DNA of 64,000 nucleotides from Aliirhizobium wenxiniae (GCF_019511445.1 NZ_JAEUAN010000020.1:1-64000); one strand, 5' to 3'; shown: positions 53,016 to 62,243, counted from the stretch's first letter. Numbers and translations are program-made. Notes: generated by a model from the letters alone, not told the origin.

Positions 53016-53903
53016 TCAGGCGTCGTTGCGGCCGCCGGATCGAGCCCAGTCCATGTAGAGTTCGAGAGCCTTGCGGGCGACGGGACCTTCCTGCAGAGAG
53101 CGCTCCTCGAACTTCGTCACCGGGGCAATCTTGGAATAGTTGCCGGAGGTGAAGATCTCGTCGGCCTCGGCAAAATCCTTGACCGTCAGCGTCACTTCGC
53201 GAACCTCGAAACCGGCTTCGCGCAACAGACCGATGATGCGGGCGCGGGTGATGCCGGCAAGGAAAGTGCCGTTGGCGATCGGCGTCATGACCACGCCGTC
53301 CTTGACCATGAAGATGTTGGAGGATGCGGTCTCGGCGACATTGCCGTTCATGTCGAGAGCCAGCGCATTGTCGAAGCCGCGCGAATGGGCTTCGATGATC
53401 ATACGGCCGCTATTGGGATAAAGGCAGCCGGCCTTGGCCATGGTCATGGCGACTTCCGGGCTCGGGCGGCGGTAAGGCGAAACCGTGAGCGAGGACGGCT
53501 TCGCCGTGCCCATCGGCGCTTCGAACAGGCAAAGGGCGAAGCGGGTCGATTCTCCATCGGGCGCGACAACGCTGTAGGAGGTCCCATGCTCGGCCCAGTA
53601 CATAGGCTTGATGTAGATCGCCGTCTTGCCGTCGAACTTCTTGACGCCTTCGAGCGCCAGTGCTTCGATCTCTTCCGGCTTCATCGTCGGCTTCATGCCC
53701 ATGTTGATCGCCGAACGGTTGACGCGCTGGCAATGCAGGTCGAGATCCGGCGAAATGCCGTCGAACCAGCGGGCGCCGTCGAAGACGGTCGAGGCAAGCC
53801 ACATGGCGTGCGAGGTCGGGCCGATGAGCTTCGGATTGCCATCAATCCATTCCCCGTCCACATAGGTCCAGGTGGTTGAGCGGGGGGATGTATCGACGGC
53901 CAT
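53016..53903 (-). CDS. ilvE: Branched-chain amino acid aminotransferase-like (PLP fold type IV)
   Basis: A 295-residue PLP enzyme that interconverts branched-chain 2-oxo acids and amino acids using glutamate. Family landmarks are TYVDGEWIDG, GxxVFDGARWF (substrate-loop region), the PLP lysine in MAKAGCLYPNSG, then NALALDMNGNVAETASSNIF and LAGITRARIIGLLREAGF. The overall layout matches the rhizobial enzyme of 295 residues. ATG 53903 follows AAGGAG. Gene name is by family; D-amino acid or 4-amino-4-deoxychorismate lyase relatives share the fold. Confidence 0.87.
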   Translation of the reverse strand: MAVDTSPRSTTWTYVDGEWIDGNPKLIGPTSHAMWLASTVFDGARWFDGISPDLDLHCQRVNRSAINMGMKPTMKPEEIEALALEGVKKFDGKTAIYIKPMYWAEHGTSYSVVAPDGESTRFALCLFEAPMGTAKPSSLTVSPYRRPSPEVAMTMAKAGCLYPNSGRMIIEAHSRGFDNALALDMNGNVAETASSNIFMVKDGVVMTPIANGTFLAGITRARIIGLLREAGFEVREVTLTVKDFAEADEIFTSGNYSKIAPVTKFEERSLQEGPVARKALELYMDWARSGGRNDA

Positions 53904-54024
53904 GATCAGTCTCCTTCAAAGCAGGCACGAAAAGTGGCGCGAATGAAGGCTTCCGGGGCTCGAAGGTCAAGCGATAATATGAAATGTCTCATCACAAGAA
54001 TTGATGGATCACATCCCATTGTCG

Positions 54025-54204
54025 TCAGGGATTGCTATTTGGCTGGCTGGGTGTCGGCGGCTGACCGGTCAGCGGATTTTGCTGCGTGGGATCACCACCC
54101 TGCAAATGGCCACCGGCGGGGAAGCGATTGGCGTCATTCATCCAGATGATGCTCAAAACGCAGGCGACCAGAAGGGCAAGAACAAGGATAAACAGCCAGC
54201 GCAA
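54025..54204 (-). CDS. Small single-pass membrane protein with TTG start
   Basis: A 59-codon frame starting TTG at 54204 preceded by AGAGGTG eight bases upstream. The first ~21 residues are LRWLFILVLALLVACVLSII, a clear transmembrane segment (translated as Met at the start), followed by a polar tail rich in Asn, Pro, Gln and Thr that ends QPPTPSQPNSNP. Such short anchored, proline-rich proteins are common in Rhizobiales. No homolog is recognised. The adjoining 191 bp up to the ChaC-like gene and 121 bp to ilvE hold nothing else. Confidence 0.55.
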   Translation of the reverse strand: MRWLFILVLALLVACVLSIIWMNDANRFPAGGHLQGGDPTQQNPLTGQPPTPSQPNSNP

Positions 54205-54395
54205 CGCGACACCTCTTCAATTTCATTCACGCAATAATATCGGATCGACATGATCCGTGATCTTTCATCAGAACAATCGGGCGTCTATGCGGCAAGGCGC
54301 ATAAACATAGTGCGGCAATGCGTTGACACCTCGACGAAGGCGGCGCATTTTCCAGCCTTGCAATCATATTCCCTGCGCCGACGCCCATAATCGCC

Positions 54396-55136
54396 ATGCC
54401 AAAATCGTCTCCTATGTCCCTGACCCAGCAGATGGTCGATCTCTGCTTTCGCGAGGAAGAAGATCCGGGCCTGCCGGCGGCATGGACGCCGCTTATGGAT
54501 GAGGATTATCTGGCGCTGACGGAGCGTCTGCTGGAGGAAATCGGCGACGAGCCTTTATGGATCTTCGCCTATGGTTCGCTGATCTGGAAACCCGGATTCA
54601 CGTCCGTCGCCTGCCAGCGTGCCACCGCCTATGGCTGGCACCGGTCGTTTTCGCTGCGCATCGAACGCGGGCGCGGCTCTCCCGCCCAACCGGGATTGAT
54701 GATGATGCTGTCGCGCGGCGGCCGCTGCGACGGCGTGATCTATCGGGTGGCCGATCACGACAAGCGCGAACAGATCGACAAGGCGCTTCGCCGCGAACTC
54801 AGCAACAAGGACAGCCTGACGACGTTTCGCTTCCTGCCGGTCAGAACCGAGGACGGCGATACGATCCCGGCTTTGACCTTCTGGGCCGGCGGAGACAGCC
54901 CGCGGATCGTGCGCCCTCTCCTGCCGCTCGAAGACGTCGCCCCCATTCTGGCGCGCGCCTGCGGGCATCGCGGCTCCTGCGCCGAGTATCTCTACAACAC
55001 CGTCGTGCATCTGGCCGAATTCGGCATTCGCGACCGCAATCTGTGGCGCCTGCAGGAGCTTGTCGCCCGGGAGGTCGAGGCGCTGCATGGCGCTGCCGCT
55101 CCACCACTGGACGGCACGTCTCCCTCAAATGGGTGA
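54396..55136 (+). CDS. chaC: ChaC-like gamma-glutamylcyclotransferase
   Basis: A 246-residue protein with the gamma-glutamylcyclotransferase fold. The signature is PLWIFAYGSLIWKPGF, matching the ChaC family that degrades glutathione to 5-oxoproline and Cys-Gly. Downstream conserved stretches are GVIYRVADHDKREQI and YLYNTVVHLAEFGIRDRNLWRLQELV. The catalytic Glu lies in the KREQI region by family alignment. The start is ATG 54396; ATG 54414 is possible. Cytoplasmic. Linked to glutathione homeostasis. Confidence 0.87.
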   Translation: MPKSSPMSLTQQMVDLCFREEEDPGLPAAWTPLMDEDYLALTERLLEEIGDEPLWIFAYGSLIWKPGFTSVACQRATAYGWHRSFSLRIERGRGSPAQPGLMMMLSRGGRCDGVIYRVADHDKREQIDKALRRELSNKDSLTTFRFLPVRTEDGDTIPALTFWAGGDSPRIVRPLLPLEDVAPILARACGHRGSCAEYLYNTVVHLAEFGIRDRNLWRLQELVAREVEALHGAAAPPLDGTSPSNG

Positions 55137-55201
55137 AGACGCCGCGTGGCGATCATGCTTGAAAGATGACGGGGCGCTGTCAGCCTCCACCTGCTGAATG
55201 A

Positions 55202-55252
55202 CTGGCCCTCTCGCCAAACCTTTTTGAGGGGGGCACTCCACGAGAGGGCCAG
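55202..55252. repeat. 12 bp perfect inverted repeat with a 27 bp spacer
   Basis: ctggccctctcg (55202-55213) and cgagagggccag (55241-55252). The spacer contains ttttt and a run of Gs. It lies in the 243 bp gap between chaC and the phospholipase D-like gene and could be a transcript-ending stem-loop or a regulatory site. Confidence 0.65.
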
Positions 55253-55379
55253 CCATGCCGCAATATATACGAAGCTTATTATGCGCTTCCTCTTTGAAAC
55301 ACCGTAAAGCCCCCATAGAAGAGCCGTTCCATCGCCCTATATGCCCGTCCGGATCAACCTATGACGGAACAGACAGTCG

Positions 55380-56876
55380 ATGCAGAGCATATTGAAGGAA
55401 GGTGAGACCTGCTGGCGGATCGCAAAGGCAGACCGGCTTTCAATCATTATCGACGCCGCCGACTTCTTTCGACACGCCAAGGACGCCATGGCCAGGGCGA
55501 AGCGCTCGATCTATCTGATCGGCTGGGATTTCGACACGCGCATCGACCTCATTCCCGGCAATGGTGATGACCGGCAGCGAAACCGGAAAAAGACCGACGA
55601 ATTGCCCGACCAGCTCGGCAAGTTTCTCAACGCGATTGCTCGGCGCAACGAGGATCTCGATATCCGCATCCTCAAATGGGATATCGGGCTGATCAACTCG
55701 ATCACCCGCGGCGAGACGCCGTTCTACATCCTCAAATGGATGTTCGACAAACGCATTCACCTGAAGCTCGACGGCGCGCATCCCCCGATTTCCTCGCATC
55801 ACATGAAGCTGCTCGTTATCGACGACGAAGTGGCGTTCTGTGGCGGGATCGACATGACGGTCGGGCGCTGGGATACGCGCGACCATGCCGAGAACGAGAG
55901 CCTGAGGAAATCGCCGATGCGGTTTGCGCAAGGCCCCTGGCACGATGCAACGACCTGTCTTTCAGGCGAAGCGGCGCGGGCGCTGGGCGAAGTTGCGCGC
56001 AACCGCTGGAAGCTCGCGACCGCTGAAGACCTGCCCTCGCCGTCGGCGCTTTCGCAAGACGATACCCCTTGGCCCGACGGGCTGGAGGTCGGGTTTCGCG
56101 ACATCTCGATCGGCATCGCACGCACCGCTCCCGAATATGACAAGCGCGAGCAGATCGTCGAGATCGAGACGGCGAAGCTTGCGATCATCGCGGCGGTCAA
56201 AAAGACGCTTTACGTCGAGAGCCAGTATTTCGCCTCGCGCCGGATCGCGGAGGCGATGGCCGAGCGTTTGAAGGAGCCGGACGGACCGGAGATCGTACTG
56301 ATCAATCCGGAAGGCTGCGAGGGGTTTCTGGAAGCCAAGGCGATGGACAGTGCCCGCATCCGGCTGATGAAGCTGGTGAAGGAGGCTGATATCCATGACC
56401 GGTTCCGGCTCTATTATCCCGTCAACGCGGCGCGCACGCCGATCTATGTACATGCCAAGATGATGTATGCCGACGACCGGATCGTGAAGATCGGCTCGGC
56501 CAATCTCAACAACCGGTCAATGGGTTATGACACCGAATGCGACCTCATTCTTGAGGCTGCCGAAGGACAGACGGAGTTGACGGAGAAGATCATTTCTACC
56601 CGTGACGACCTGATCGCCGAGCATCTGGGACGGGATGTATCGGAAGTCTCGCAGACGATTGCGGCGCATGGCGGCTCGATCATCGGGGCGATAGAGGCGC
56701 TTAACCGCGAAGAAGGCCGCGGTCTGGTGCCGGTGCCGATGCGGGAACTGACGGCGGATGAGGAACTGATCGCGGAATCCGACATTGCCGACCCCGAACG
56801 GCCGGCAGGTGTGCGCTATCGCACTTCAAGCTTCCTCAAGCGCCGTTTCGGGCACAAGGTGAAGGCGGCGATCTGA
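55380..56876 (+). CDS. Phospholipase D family protein (two HKD motifs)
   Basis: A 498-residue protein of the PLD superfamily. Two catalytic HxKxxxxD motifs are visible: HHMKLLVIDDEVAFCGGID at about residues 140-158 and HAKMMYADDRIVKIGSANLNNR at about 358-379. No signal peptide or membrane segment is present, unlike cardiolipin synthases, so a cytosolic phospholipase D or transphosphatidylase role is likely. The start is ATG 55380, with a weak ribosome site. The full length is in the range of the family. Confidence 0.9.
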   Translation: MQSILKEGETCWRIAKADRLSIIIDAADFFRHAKDAMARAKRSIYLIGWDFDTRIDLIPGNGDDRQRNRKKTDELPDQLGKFLNAIARRNEDLDIRILKWDIGLINSITRGETPFYILKWMFDKRIHLKLDGAHPPISSHHMKLLVIDDEVAFCGGIDMTVGRWDTRDHAENESLRKSPMRFAQGPWHDATTCLSGEAARALGEVARNRWKLATAEDLPSPSALSQDDTPWPDGLEVGFRDISIGIARTAPEYDKREQIVEIETAKLAIIAAVKKTLYVESQYFASRRIAEAMAERLKEPDGPEIVLINPEGCEGFLEAKAMDSARIRLMKLVKEADIHDRFRLYYPVNAARTPIYVHAKMMYADDRIVKIGSANLNNRSMGYDTECDLILEAAEGQTELTEKIISTRDDLIAEHLGRDVSEVSQTIAAHGGSIIGAIEALNREEGRGLVPVPMRELTADEELIAESDIADPERPAGVRYRTSSFLKRRFGHKVKAAI

Positions 56877-57093
56877 CACTTTTCCTAACGGCAACCGGCT
56901 CGCAGGGTAACTGCTGACCGTAGCGGTATCCATTCCGCATGCTGCCGTATGCCCCGACAATGTTCCATCCCCGGAGATATCTCGCCACTCCATCTCAGGC
57001 AACACGAGAGCGGCAATCATATTTGATCAGATGCTTATTGACTATCTGGTTGTTCTCGTCATTAAATGCAACCAAGGGTTAAGGGGAATGACA

Positions 57094-57657
57094 ATGATTA
57101 AACCAATAGTACTGGTGTGCAGTCTGCTGCCTTGCGTTTTGAGTTCATGCGCCAACGTATCGGCCATTCCGGTCGAACCGGGTTCGAAGGTGCAGGGTAT
57201 AAGAATATATGACGTCAAGCCATTACTCGTGGTCACGGGCACGTCCGTCACCCTTCTCATGGTTCCCAACTATAACCGCGCCTACGCGGTTCAGTTCAGT
57301 ACATTCCTGGCGAAGCACGACTTCGAAGCGGATTTCAGCAACGGCTTCATGACGAAGATCCGCAGCAACCAGGACACGACAGCCGTAGCCACCGCGCTCA
57401 TCAACGTCGTCCAGGAGGCCATCAAGACCGGAAATCCGATCGGCGATGCCTTCAGCGGCAAAACGGCCGGCGGCGCGGAGGAACGGTTCGGGGTCTATGA
57501 CATCGTGTTTGACAACCACGGCAACCTGATCGGCCTTAGACCGCTCCTCGACAAGACGACCCTGATCAAGGTGCCAGCCTCTTCGGTGAGAGCGGTGCCC
57601 GGCTTTCAAAGCGGACAACCCGGCGCGGACAACCAGCCACGCGTAAACGCAAACTGA
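57094..57657 (+). CDS. Putative lipoprotein upstream of a trypsin-fold protein
   Basis: A 187-residue protein with a lipoprotein signal peptide: MIKPIVLVCSLLPCVLSSC, lipobox LSSC. The mature part is a beta-rich-looking domain with GIRIYDVKPLLVVTG and ATALINVVQEAIKTGNPIGDAFSG. The start at 57094 has AAGGGG eight bases upstream; ATG 57088 or an upstream frame to 57031 are possible. It precedes the trypsin-fold gene by eight bases and is probably co-transcribed with it. No family recognised. Codon use is somewhat unlike the flanking genes, which may mean transfer. Confidence 0.65.
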   Translation: MIKPIVLVCSLLPCVLSSCANVSAIPVEPGSKVQGIRIYDVKPLLVVTGTSVTLLMVPNYNRAYAVQFSTFLAKHDFEADFSNGFMTKIRSNQDTTAVATALINVVQEAIKTGNPIGDAFSGKTAGGAEERFGVYDIVFDNHGNLIGLRPLLDKTTLIKVPASSVRAVPGFQSGQPGADNQPRVNAN

Positions 57658-57665
57658 GGTGCGAT

Positions 57666-58589
57666 ATGCCCGACCCAAATCAGCTTACAGTCTGGGATAT
57701 ACGACGCTCAGCCCTCTCCCAATTCGATGATCTGATCATCAAGCAGAACGTCTCGCATATCACGATAGGACACAAACATACCGACGGGATTTGCACCCAT
57801 GAAAAATCGCTGATCTTCTATGTCCGCGACAAGCAAGACGTTGCGCCAAATGAGACCATTCCGAAGACGATCGAGGCTAAGGCCAAGGACGACAGCCCGA
57901 TCGGTGACATTCTGACCGATGTGCAGCAGGCGGGAGAAGCAGAACCATTCGGCTGGCGCTCAGGGCATATGATGCGAGGCTCCGACGACGATATCGGCGT
58001 CTGTGCCGTATCGTTCAGTGTGAGAGGTCAGAAATATCTCGTTACCAATGCTCACGTCGTCGTCGACGCTGCGAATGGAGGGATCGGAGGCCCTCCGGCG
58101 ATTTTCAACCGCACAGACGGAAAATTCTATCAACTCGGCGCCATATTGAAGGCAACGACGCTTACTCGTGGCGCTGTAGCAACCTCGGATCTGGCGATTA
58201 TCGAGGTTCCGCAGAACCACGTGGTCGACAGTTTCATGATCCTCGACACGCAGAATGATATCGACGCCATTGAGGGCATCGGCACGTTTGCGCAAAGCCA
58301 GTACTGGTACATGGTCAATGGGGTCCGCCACCATTGCAGCATGCCGGAACGAATTGTCGGGACCATGGGGATCATGGTCGACGGTGTCCTGATTAACTAT
58401 TCCGAATTTTGGCAGTTGAAGATGAACCCACCGACCTCGGGCAAAGGACATTCCGGCGCCTTGCTTTGCCGCAGCCAGGGCGATGAAATCATCGCATGCG
58501 GGCTGGTTTTTGGAGGAATTCCGCAGACGCATGTCTTCGCGTTTCCGTTCAACAAGATGTGGCAGATGATACAGTCTGCCGTGGGGTAG
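57666..58589 (+). CDS. Trypsin-fold (chymotrypsin-like) serine protease-like protein
   Basis: A 307-residue protein whose residues ~95-300 show the three catalytic positions of a trypsin-like protease: His in LVTNAHVVVD, Asp in TSDLAIIEVP and Ser in GKGHSGALLCRSQG. The N-terminal 90 residues are different and charged. No signal peptide or transmembrane segment is seen, so it should stay in the cytoplasm unless exported otherwise. It follows a lipoprotein gene by eight bases. Triad placement is seen; protease activity is inference. It is not a DegP-type: no PDZ domain is present. Confidence 0.7.
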   Translation: MPDPNQLTVWDIRRSALSQFDDLIIKQNVSHITIGHKHTDGICTHEKSLIFYVRDKQDVAPNETIPKTIEAKAKDDSPIGDILTDVQQAGEAEPFGWRSGHMMRGSDDDIGVCAVSFSVRGQKYLVTNAHVVVDAANGGIGGPPAIFNRTDGKFYQLGAILKATTLTRGAVATSDLAIIEVPQNHVVDSFMILDTQNDIDAIEGIGTFAQSQYWYMVNGVRHHCSMPERIVGTMGIMVDGVLINYSEFWQLKMNPPTSGKGHSGALLCRSQGDEIIACGLVFGGIPQTHVFAFPFNKMWQMIQSAVG

Positions 58590-58629
58590 CTCCGTTCTCG
58601 CGTCTCCCATTGCTCTGAAACAAAAGGCA

Positions 58630-59523
58630 TCAGAGCCTTTCGGCGAGGAAATCGATGAAGGCGCGGATGCGGACGGCCAGATGTTCATGGCCGGCGTAAA
58701 CCGCGTGGATTTCCTCGATGTCTTCCGGGTTGAAATCCTCCAGGATCGGCACGAGACGGCCAGCCTGGATGTCCGGTTCGACATGGAAACGCCCGACGCG
58801 GCCGATGCCGATGCCGTCTACGCAGAACTGGCGGATGATCGAGCCGCTCGACGCCTTCAGATTGCCGGATACGGGGCGCAGGTCCATCTTGCCGGTCGCC
58901 GGGTCGCGAAAAGGCCAGCCTTCGACGGCGCGGCGGAAATTGAAGTTGATGCAGTTGTGGCGGTCGAGCTCAGAGGGGATTTTCGGCAGGCCGTGCCTTT
59001 CGATATAGGCGGGCGAGGCCATGACCACTTGCCGGCTCTGGCCGATCTTGCGGGCCATCAGAGTTGAATCGCGCAGCGGCCCGTGGCGGATGGCGATATC
59101 GACACGCTCGCGGATGAGATCGACGGTATCATCGGTCAGCGTGATGTCGAGCTGGACTTCGGGGAAAAGCGCCAGGAATTCGCCCGCAAGCGGCAGGATG
59201 TAGCGCTCGCCAAAGGCGACCGAGGCATTGACCGACAAGGGACCGCGCGGCAGTGCCCGCCCGCCGCCGGAGACGATTTCTTCCGTATCGGCGATCTCGG
59301 CGAGGATGCGTGAGGCGCGCGCAAGATAGGTCTCGCCTTCCGGGGTCAGCTGCAGCAGGCGGGTGGAGCGGACCACCAGCCGGGTGCCCAGCCGGTCCTC
59401 CAGTCGGGTAACGAGCTTGCTGACGGCCGATGGCGACAGTTTCAGCTTTCTGCCTGCCGCCGAGAAGCTTTTCAGCTCGGCGGCGAGCACGAAGACTTCC
59501 ATTTCTCCGGCGCGGTTGTCCAT
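58630..59523 (-). CDS. LysR-family transcriptional regulator
   Basis: A 297-residue regulator: HTH at residues 5-62 (MEVFVLAAELKSFSAAGRKL, SPSAVSKLVTRLEDRLGTRLVVRST) and an effector-binding domain with DIAIRHGPLRDSTLMARKIG and GIGIGRVGRFHVE. This resembles the DmlR/YafC-type subgroup. It is divergent from the MFS gene at 59911, with a family B composite element in between, so the MFS and reductase genes are the likely targets. The inducer is unknown. Confidence 0.88.
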   Translation of the reverse strand: MDNRAGEMEVFVLAAELKSFSAAGRKLKLSPSAVSKLVTRLEDRLGTRLVVRSTRLLQLTPEGETYLARASRILAEIADTEEIVSGGGRALPRGPLSVNASVAFGERYILPLAGEFLALFPEVQLDITLTDDTVDLIRERVDIAIRHGPLRDSTLMARKIGQSRQVVMASPAYIERHGLPKIPSELDRHNCINFNFRRAVEGWPFRDPATGKMDLRPVSGNLKASSGSIIRQFCVDGIGIGRVGRFHVEPDIQAGRLVPILEDFNPEDIEEIHAVYAGHEHLAVRIRAFIDFLAERL

Positions 59524-59570
59524 CAGTATTCCTGCTTTCGATTTTCTGTTTCAACCAGCATGCGGAGCTA

Positions 59571-59755
59571 CCCCCCTCTGCCCTGCCGGGCATCTCCCCC
59601 ACAGGTGGGGAGATCGGCTGGGAAGAACGCTCCCCACCCTACATTCCGCGTTGCATTCCGGGCGCCCGACAACTGCAGGTCAGCGATGAATGGCGATCGT
59701 GCCGCCTGCTGATCTCCCCCCTTGTGGGGGAGATGCCCGGCAGGGCAGAGGGGGG
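59571..59755. repeat. Composite family B inverted-repeat element
   Basis: Two 45 bp arms (59571-59615 and 59711-59755) are near-perfect reverse complements, each containing the core atctccccc...gggggagat and the ccctgccgggcat / atgcccggcaggg block, with 95 bp between. The unit fills most of the 387 bp between the LysR regulator and the MFS gene; no gene is visible in it, and the rest of the gap holds only the MFS leader. Half copies occur at 84-126 and 63938-63981. Confidence 0.92.
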
Positions 59756-59910
59756 TGTGGCTCGCTTCTCAAACTCACCTGTGACTTCATTTCACAAATC
59801 ATTATCCATCTATGCCGCTACACAGGCAAGTGTCTGGCGACGATATTGCGACGCATCGAATGATCTTCCCTTGGTTCCTCCCCCCAAGGGATCAGGACAA
59901 GGATACCCCA

Positions 59911-61098
59911 ATGCCTCTCGCTCTCTACGCGTTGACGGCCGGCGCCTTCGGCATCGGCGTCACGGAATTCGTCATCATGGGTCTGCTGATAGATGTCAGC
60001 AAGGATCTCGGCGTCTCGATCTCCGCCGCCGGCCTCTTGATTTCCGGCTATGCGCTCGGTGTCGTCATCGGCGCGCCGATCCTCGGCGCCATTTCCGGCA
60101 AGTGGTCGAAGAAGACCCTGCTGATGGCGTTGATGGTGGTGTTCACCATCGGCAATCTCGCCTGTGCGCTCGCCCCCGATTACTGGACGCTGATGGCGGC
60201 CCGCGTGCTGACCGCGTTCGCGCATGCCTCCTTCTTCGGTGTCGGTTCGGTGGTTGCCACCAGCCTCGTTGCGCCGAACAAAAAGGCGTCGGCCATCGCT
60301 ATCATGTTCACGGGTCTGACCGTCGCCAACATTCTCGGCGTGCCGTTCGGCACATGGCTGGGCCAAGCCTATGGCTGGCGCTCGACCTTCTGGGCGGTGA
60401 CGTTGATCGGCATCGTTGCCCTTGCCGTGATCGCACTGCTCGTCCCCAAGGATAAGGCTTCCGATGCGCAGGAAGAAGGCTCGCAAGGCGTCGCCGCCGT
60501 GCTTGGCCGTCGCTCGGTCATTCTCGGCCTGTTGACCACCGTGCTTTCCTGGGTGGGCGTGTTTGCCGGCTTTACCTATATCGCGCCTATCCTCACCGAG
60601 ATCACCGGCTTTTCCGCAGCCGCCGTCTCGCCGATCCTGCTCGTCTTCGGCGGTGGTCTCGTGGTCGGCAATCTCTTCGGCGGCTGGCTGGCTGACCGTC
60701 ACCTGATGCCGACGATCATCGGCAGCCTGATCGCGCTTTCCGTCGTGCTTCTGGCGATGACCGCGACCATCCACCAGCCGGTGCTGGCGGTCATTTCCAT
60801 CGCGCTCTTCGGCGCTGCCGCCTTCGCCACGGTTGCACCGCTGCAGATGTGGGTGCTGGCCAAGGCCGAAGGTGCAGGCCAGGGCCTCGCCTCGTCCTTC
60901 AACATTGCCGCCTTCAACCTCGGCAATGCGATCGGCGCCTGGCTCGGCGGTGCCGTCATCGACCATGGCCCCGGTCTTGGTGGCGTCACCTTCATCGCCG
61001 GTCTGGTTCCGATCGCAGCCCTTGCCGTGGCGCTGATTGCAATCCGCCTGGACAGGAAAGAAGGCCTGCGCGAAGCCCGGCTTTCACCCGCCGAATAA
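59911..61098 (+). CDS. MFS efflux transporter (DHA1, AraJ/arabinose-efflux-like)
   Basis: A 395-residue inner-membrane permease with twelve hydrophobic segments. Motif A is seen as GKWSKKTLLMALMVVFTIGN after TM2, with the DHA1 signature GAPILGAISG nearby, and FGIGVTEFVIMGLL at the N-terminus is typical of AraJ/YdhP-like efflux proteins. The start at 59911 (MPLALYALTAG) has AAGGAT upstream. It leads an operon with an aldo/keto reductase 21 bp downstream. The substrate is unknown; sugar, drug or aldehyde efflux is possible. Confidence 0.88.
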   Translation: MPLALYALTAGAFGIGVTEFVIMGLLIDVSKDLGVSISAAGLLISGYALGVVIGAPILGAISGKWSKKTLLMALMVVFTIGNLACALAPDYWTLMAARVLTAFAHASFFGVGSVVATSLVAPNKKASAIAIMFTGLTVANILGVPFGTWLGQAYGWRSTFWAVTLIGIVALAVIALLVPKDKASDAQEEGSQGVAAVLGRRSVILGLLTTVLSWVGVFAGFTYIAPILTEITGFSAAAVSPILLVFGGGLVVGNLFGGWLADRHLMPTIIGSLIALSVVLLAMTATIHQPVLAVISIALFGAAAFATVAPLQMWVLAKAEGAGQGLASSFNIAAFNLGNAIGAWLGGAVIDHGPGLGGVTFIAGLVPIAALAVALIAIRLDRKEGLREARLSPAE

Positions 61099-61119
61099 CC
61101 GCCAAGAAGGATACCGGTC

Positions 61120-62157
61120 ATGGACTATCGCACACTTGGAAAATCCGGCCTGAAAGTGCCGGTCCTCGCCTTCGGAGCCGGCACGTTCGGCGGCTCCGGC
61201 CCGCTGTTCAGCGCCTGGGGCAATACTGATGTAGAGGAAGCCCGCCGCCTCGTCGACATCTGCCTCGAAGCCGGCGTCAACCTGTTCGACACGGCGGACG
61301 TCTATTCGAACGGCGCATCTGAAGAGGTGCTGGGACAGGCGATCAAGGGTCGGCGCAAGGACGTGCTGATCTCCACCAAGGCCAGCCTGCCGACCGGCGA
61401 CGGGCCGAACGACTGGGGTTCGTCGCGATCCCGGCTGATCGGTGCGGTCGAAAGATCGCTGAAGCGGCTCGGCACCGACCATATCGACATCTTCCAGCTG
61501 CATGCCTTCGATGCATCGACGCCCGTTGAAGAAGTGGTCTCGACGCTCGACCAGCTCGTTCACGACGGCAAGCTGCGCTATATCGGTGTTTCCAATTTCT
61601 CCGGCTGGCAGATCATGAAATCGCTGGCGGCGGCGGAGAAGAACGGTTGGACGCGCTATGTCGCCAACCAGGTCTATTATTCGCTGATCGGCCGCGATTA
61701 CGAATGGGACCTGATGCCACTCGGTGAAGACCAGGGCCTCGGTGCACTGGTGTGGAGCCCGCTCGGCTGGGGCCGGCTGACCGGCAAGATCAGCCGATCC
61801 AAACCGATCCCCGCGGGCAGCCGCCTGCACGAGACGGCAAGTTTCGGACCACCGGTGGAGGGCGAGTATTTCTACCGGGTGATCGACGCTCTGGAAGAGG
61901 TTGCGGCGGAAACGGACAAGACCGTACCGCAGGTGGCGATAAATTGGCTGATCTCTCGGCCGACCGTGTCTTCCGTCATCATTGGCGCCCGCAACGAGGA
62001 ACAACTGAGACAAAATCTCGGTGCGGTGGGCTGGTCGCTGACGAAGGAGCAGATCGCCAAGCTGGACGCGGCAAGCGCTGTGACGGCGCCCTATCCGCAT
62101 TTTCCCTATTACCGGCAGGAGGGATTTGCCCGGCTCAACCCACCGATCATCGGCTGA
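61120..62157 (+). CDS. Aldo/keto reductase
   Basis: A 345-residue NADPH-dependent reductase with the AKR tetrad: Asp in LFDTADVYSNG, Tyr within the same segment, Lys in LISTKASLP and His in DIFQLHAFD. The NADPH-binding end is IIGARNEEQLRQNLGAV. This long form resembles the YajO/Tas-type group. The start at 61120 has AAGGA. It follows the MFS gene closely and precedes a second aldo/keto reductase, suggesting detoxification or conversion of a shared carbonyl compound. Confidence 0.92.
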   Translation: MDYRTLGKSGLKVPVLAFGAGTFGGSGPLFSAWGNTDVEEARRLVDICLEAGVNLFDTADVYSNGASEEVLGQAIKGRRKDVLISTKASLPTGDGPNDWGSSRSRLIGAVERSLKRLGTDHIDIFQLHAFDASTPVEEVVSTLDQLVHDGKLRYIGVSNFSGWQIMKSLAAAEKNGWTRYVANQVYYSLIGRDYEWDLMPLGEDQGLGALVWSPLGWGRLTGKISRSKPIPAGSRLHETASFGPPVEGEYFYRVIDALEEVAAETDKTVPQVAINWLISRPTVSSVIIGARNEEQLRQNLGAVGWSLTKEQIAKLDAASAVTAPYPHFPYYRQEGFARLNPPIIG

Positions 62158-62243
62158 TCCTCTCAACGGGAGCAACCGGTTTTCGCGAAATATTGCAATT
62201 GATCCATCCGTCAAACGGCCCATCTAAAGTGGGTCTCATTTCC

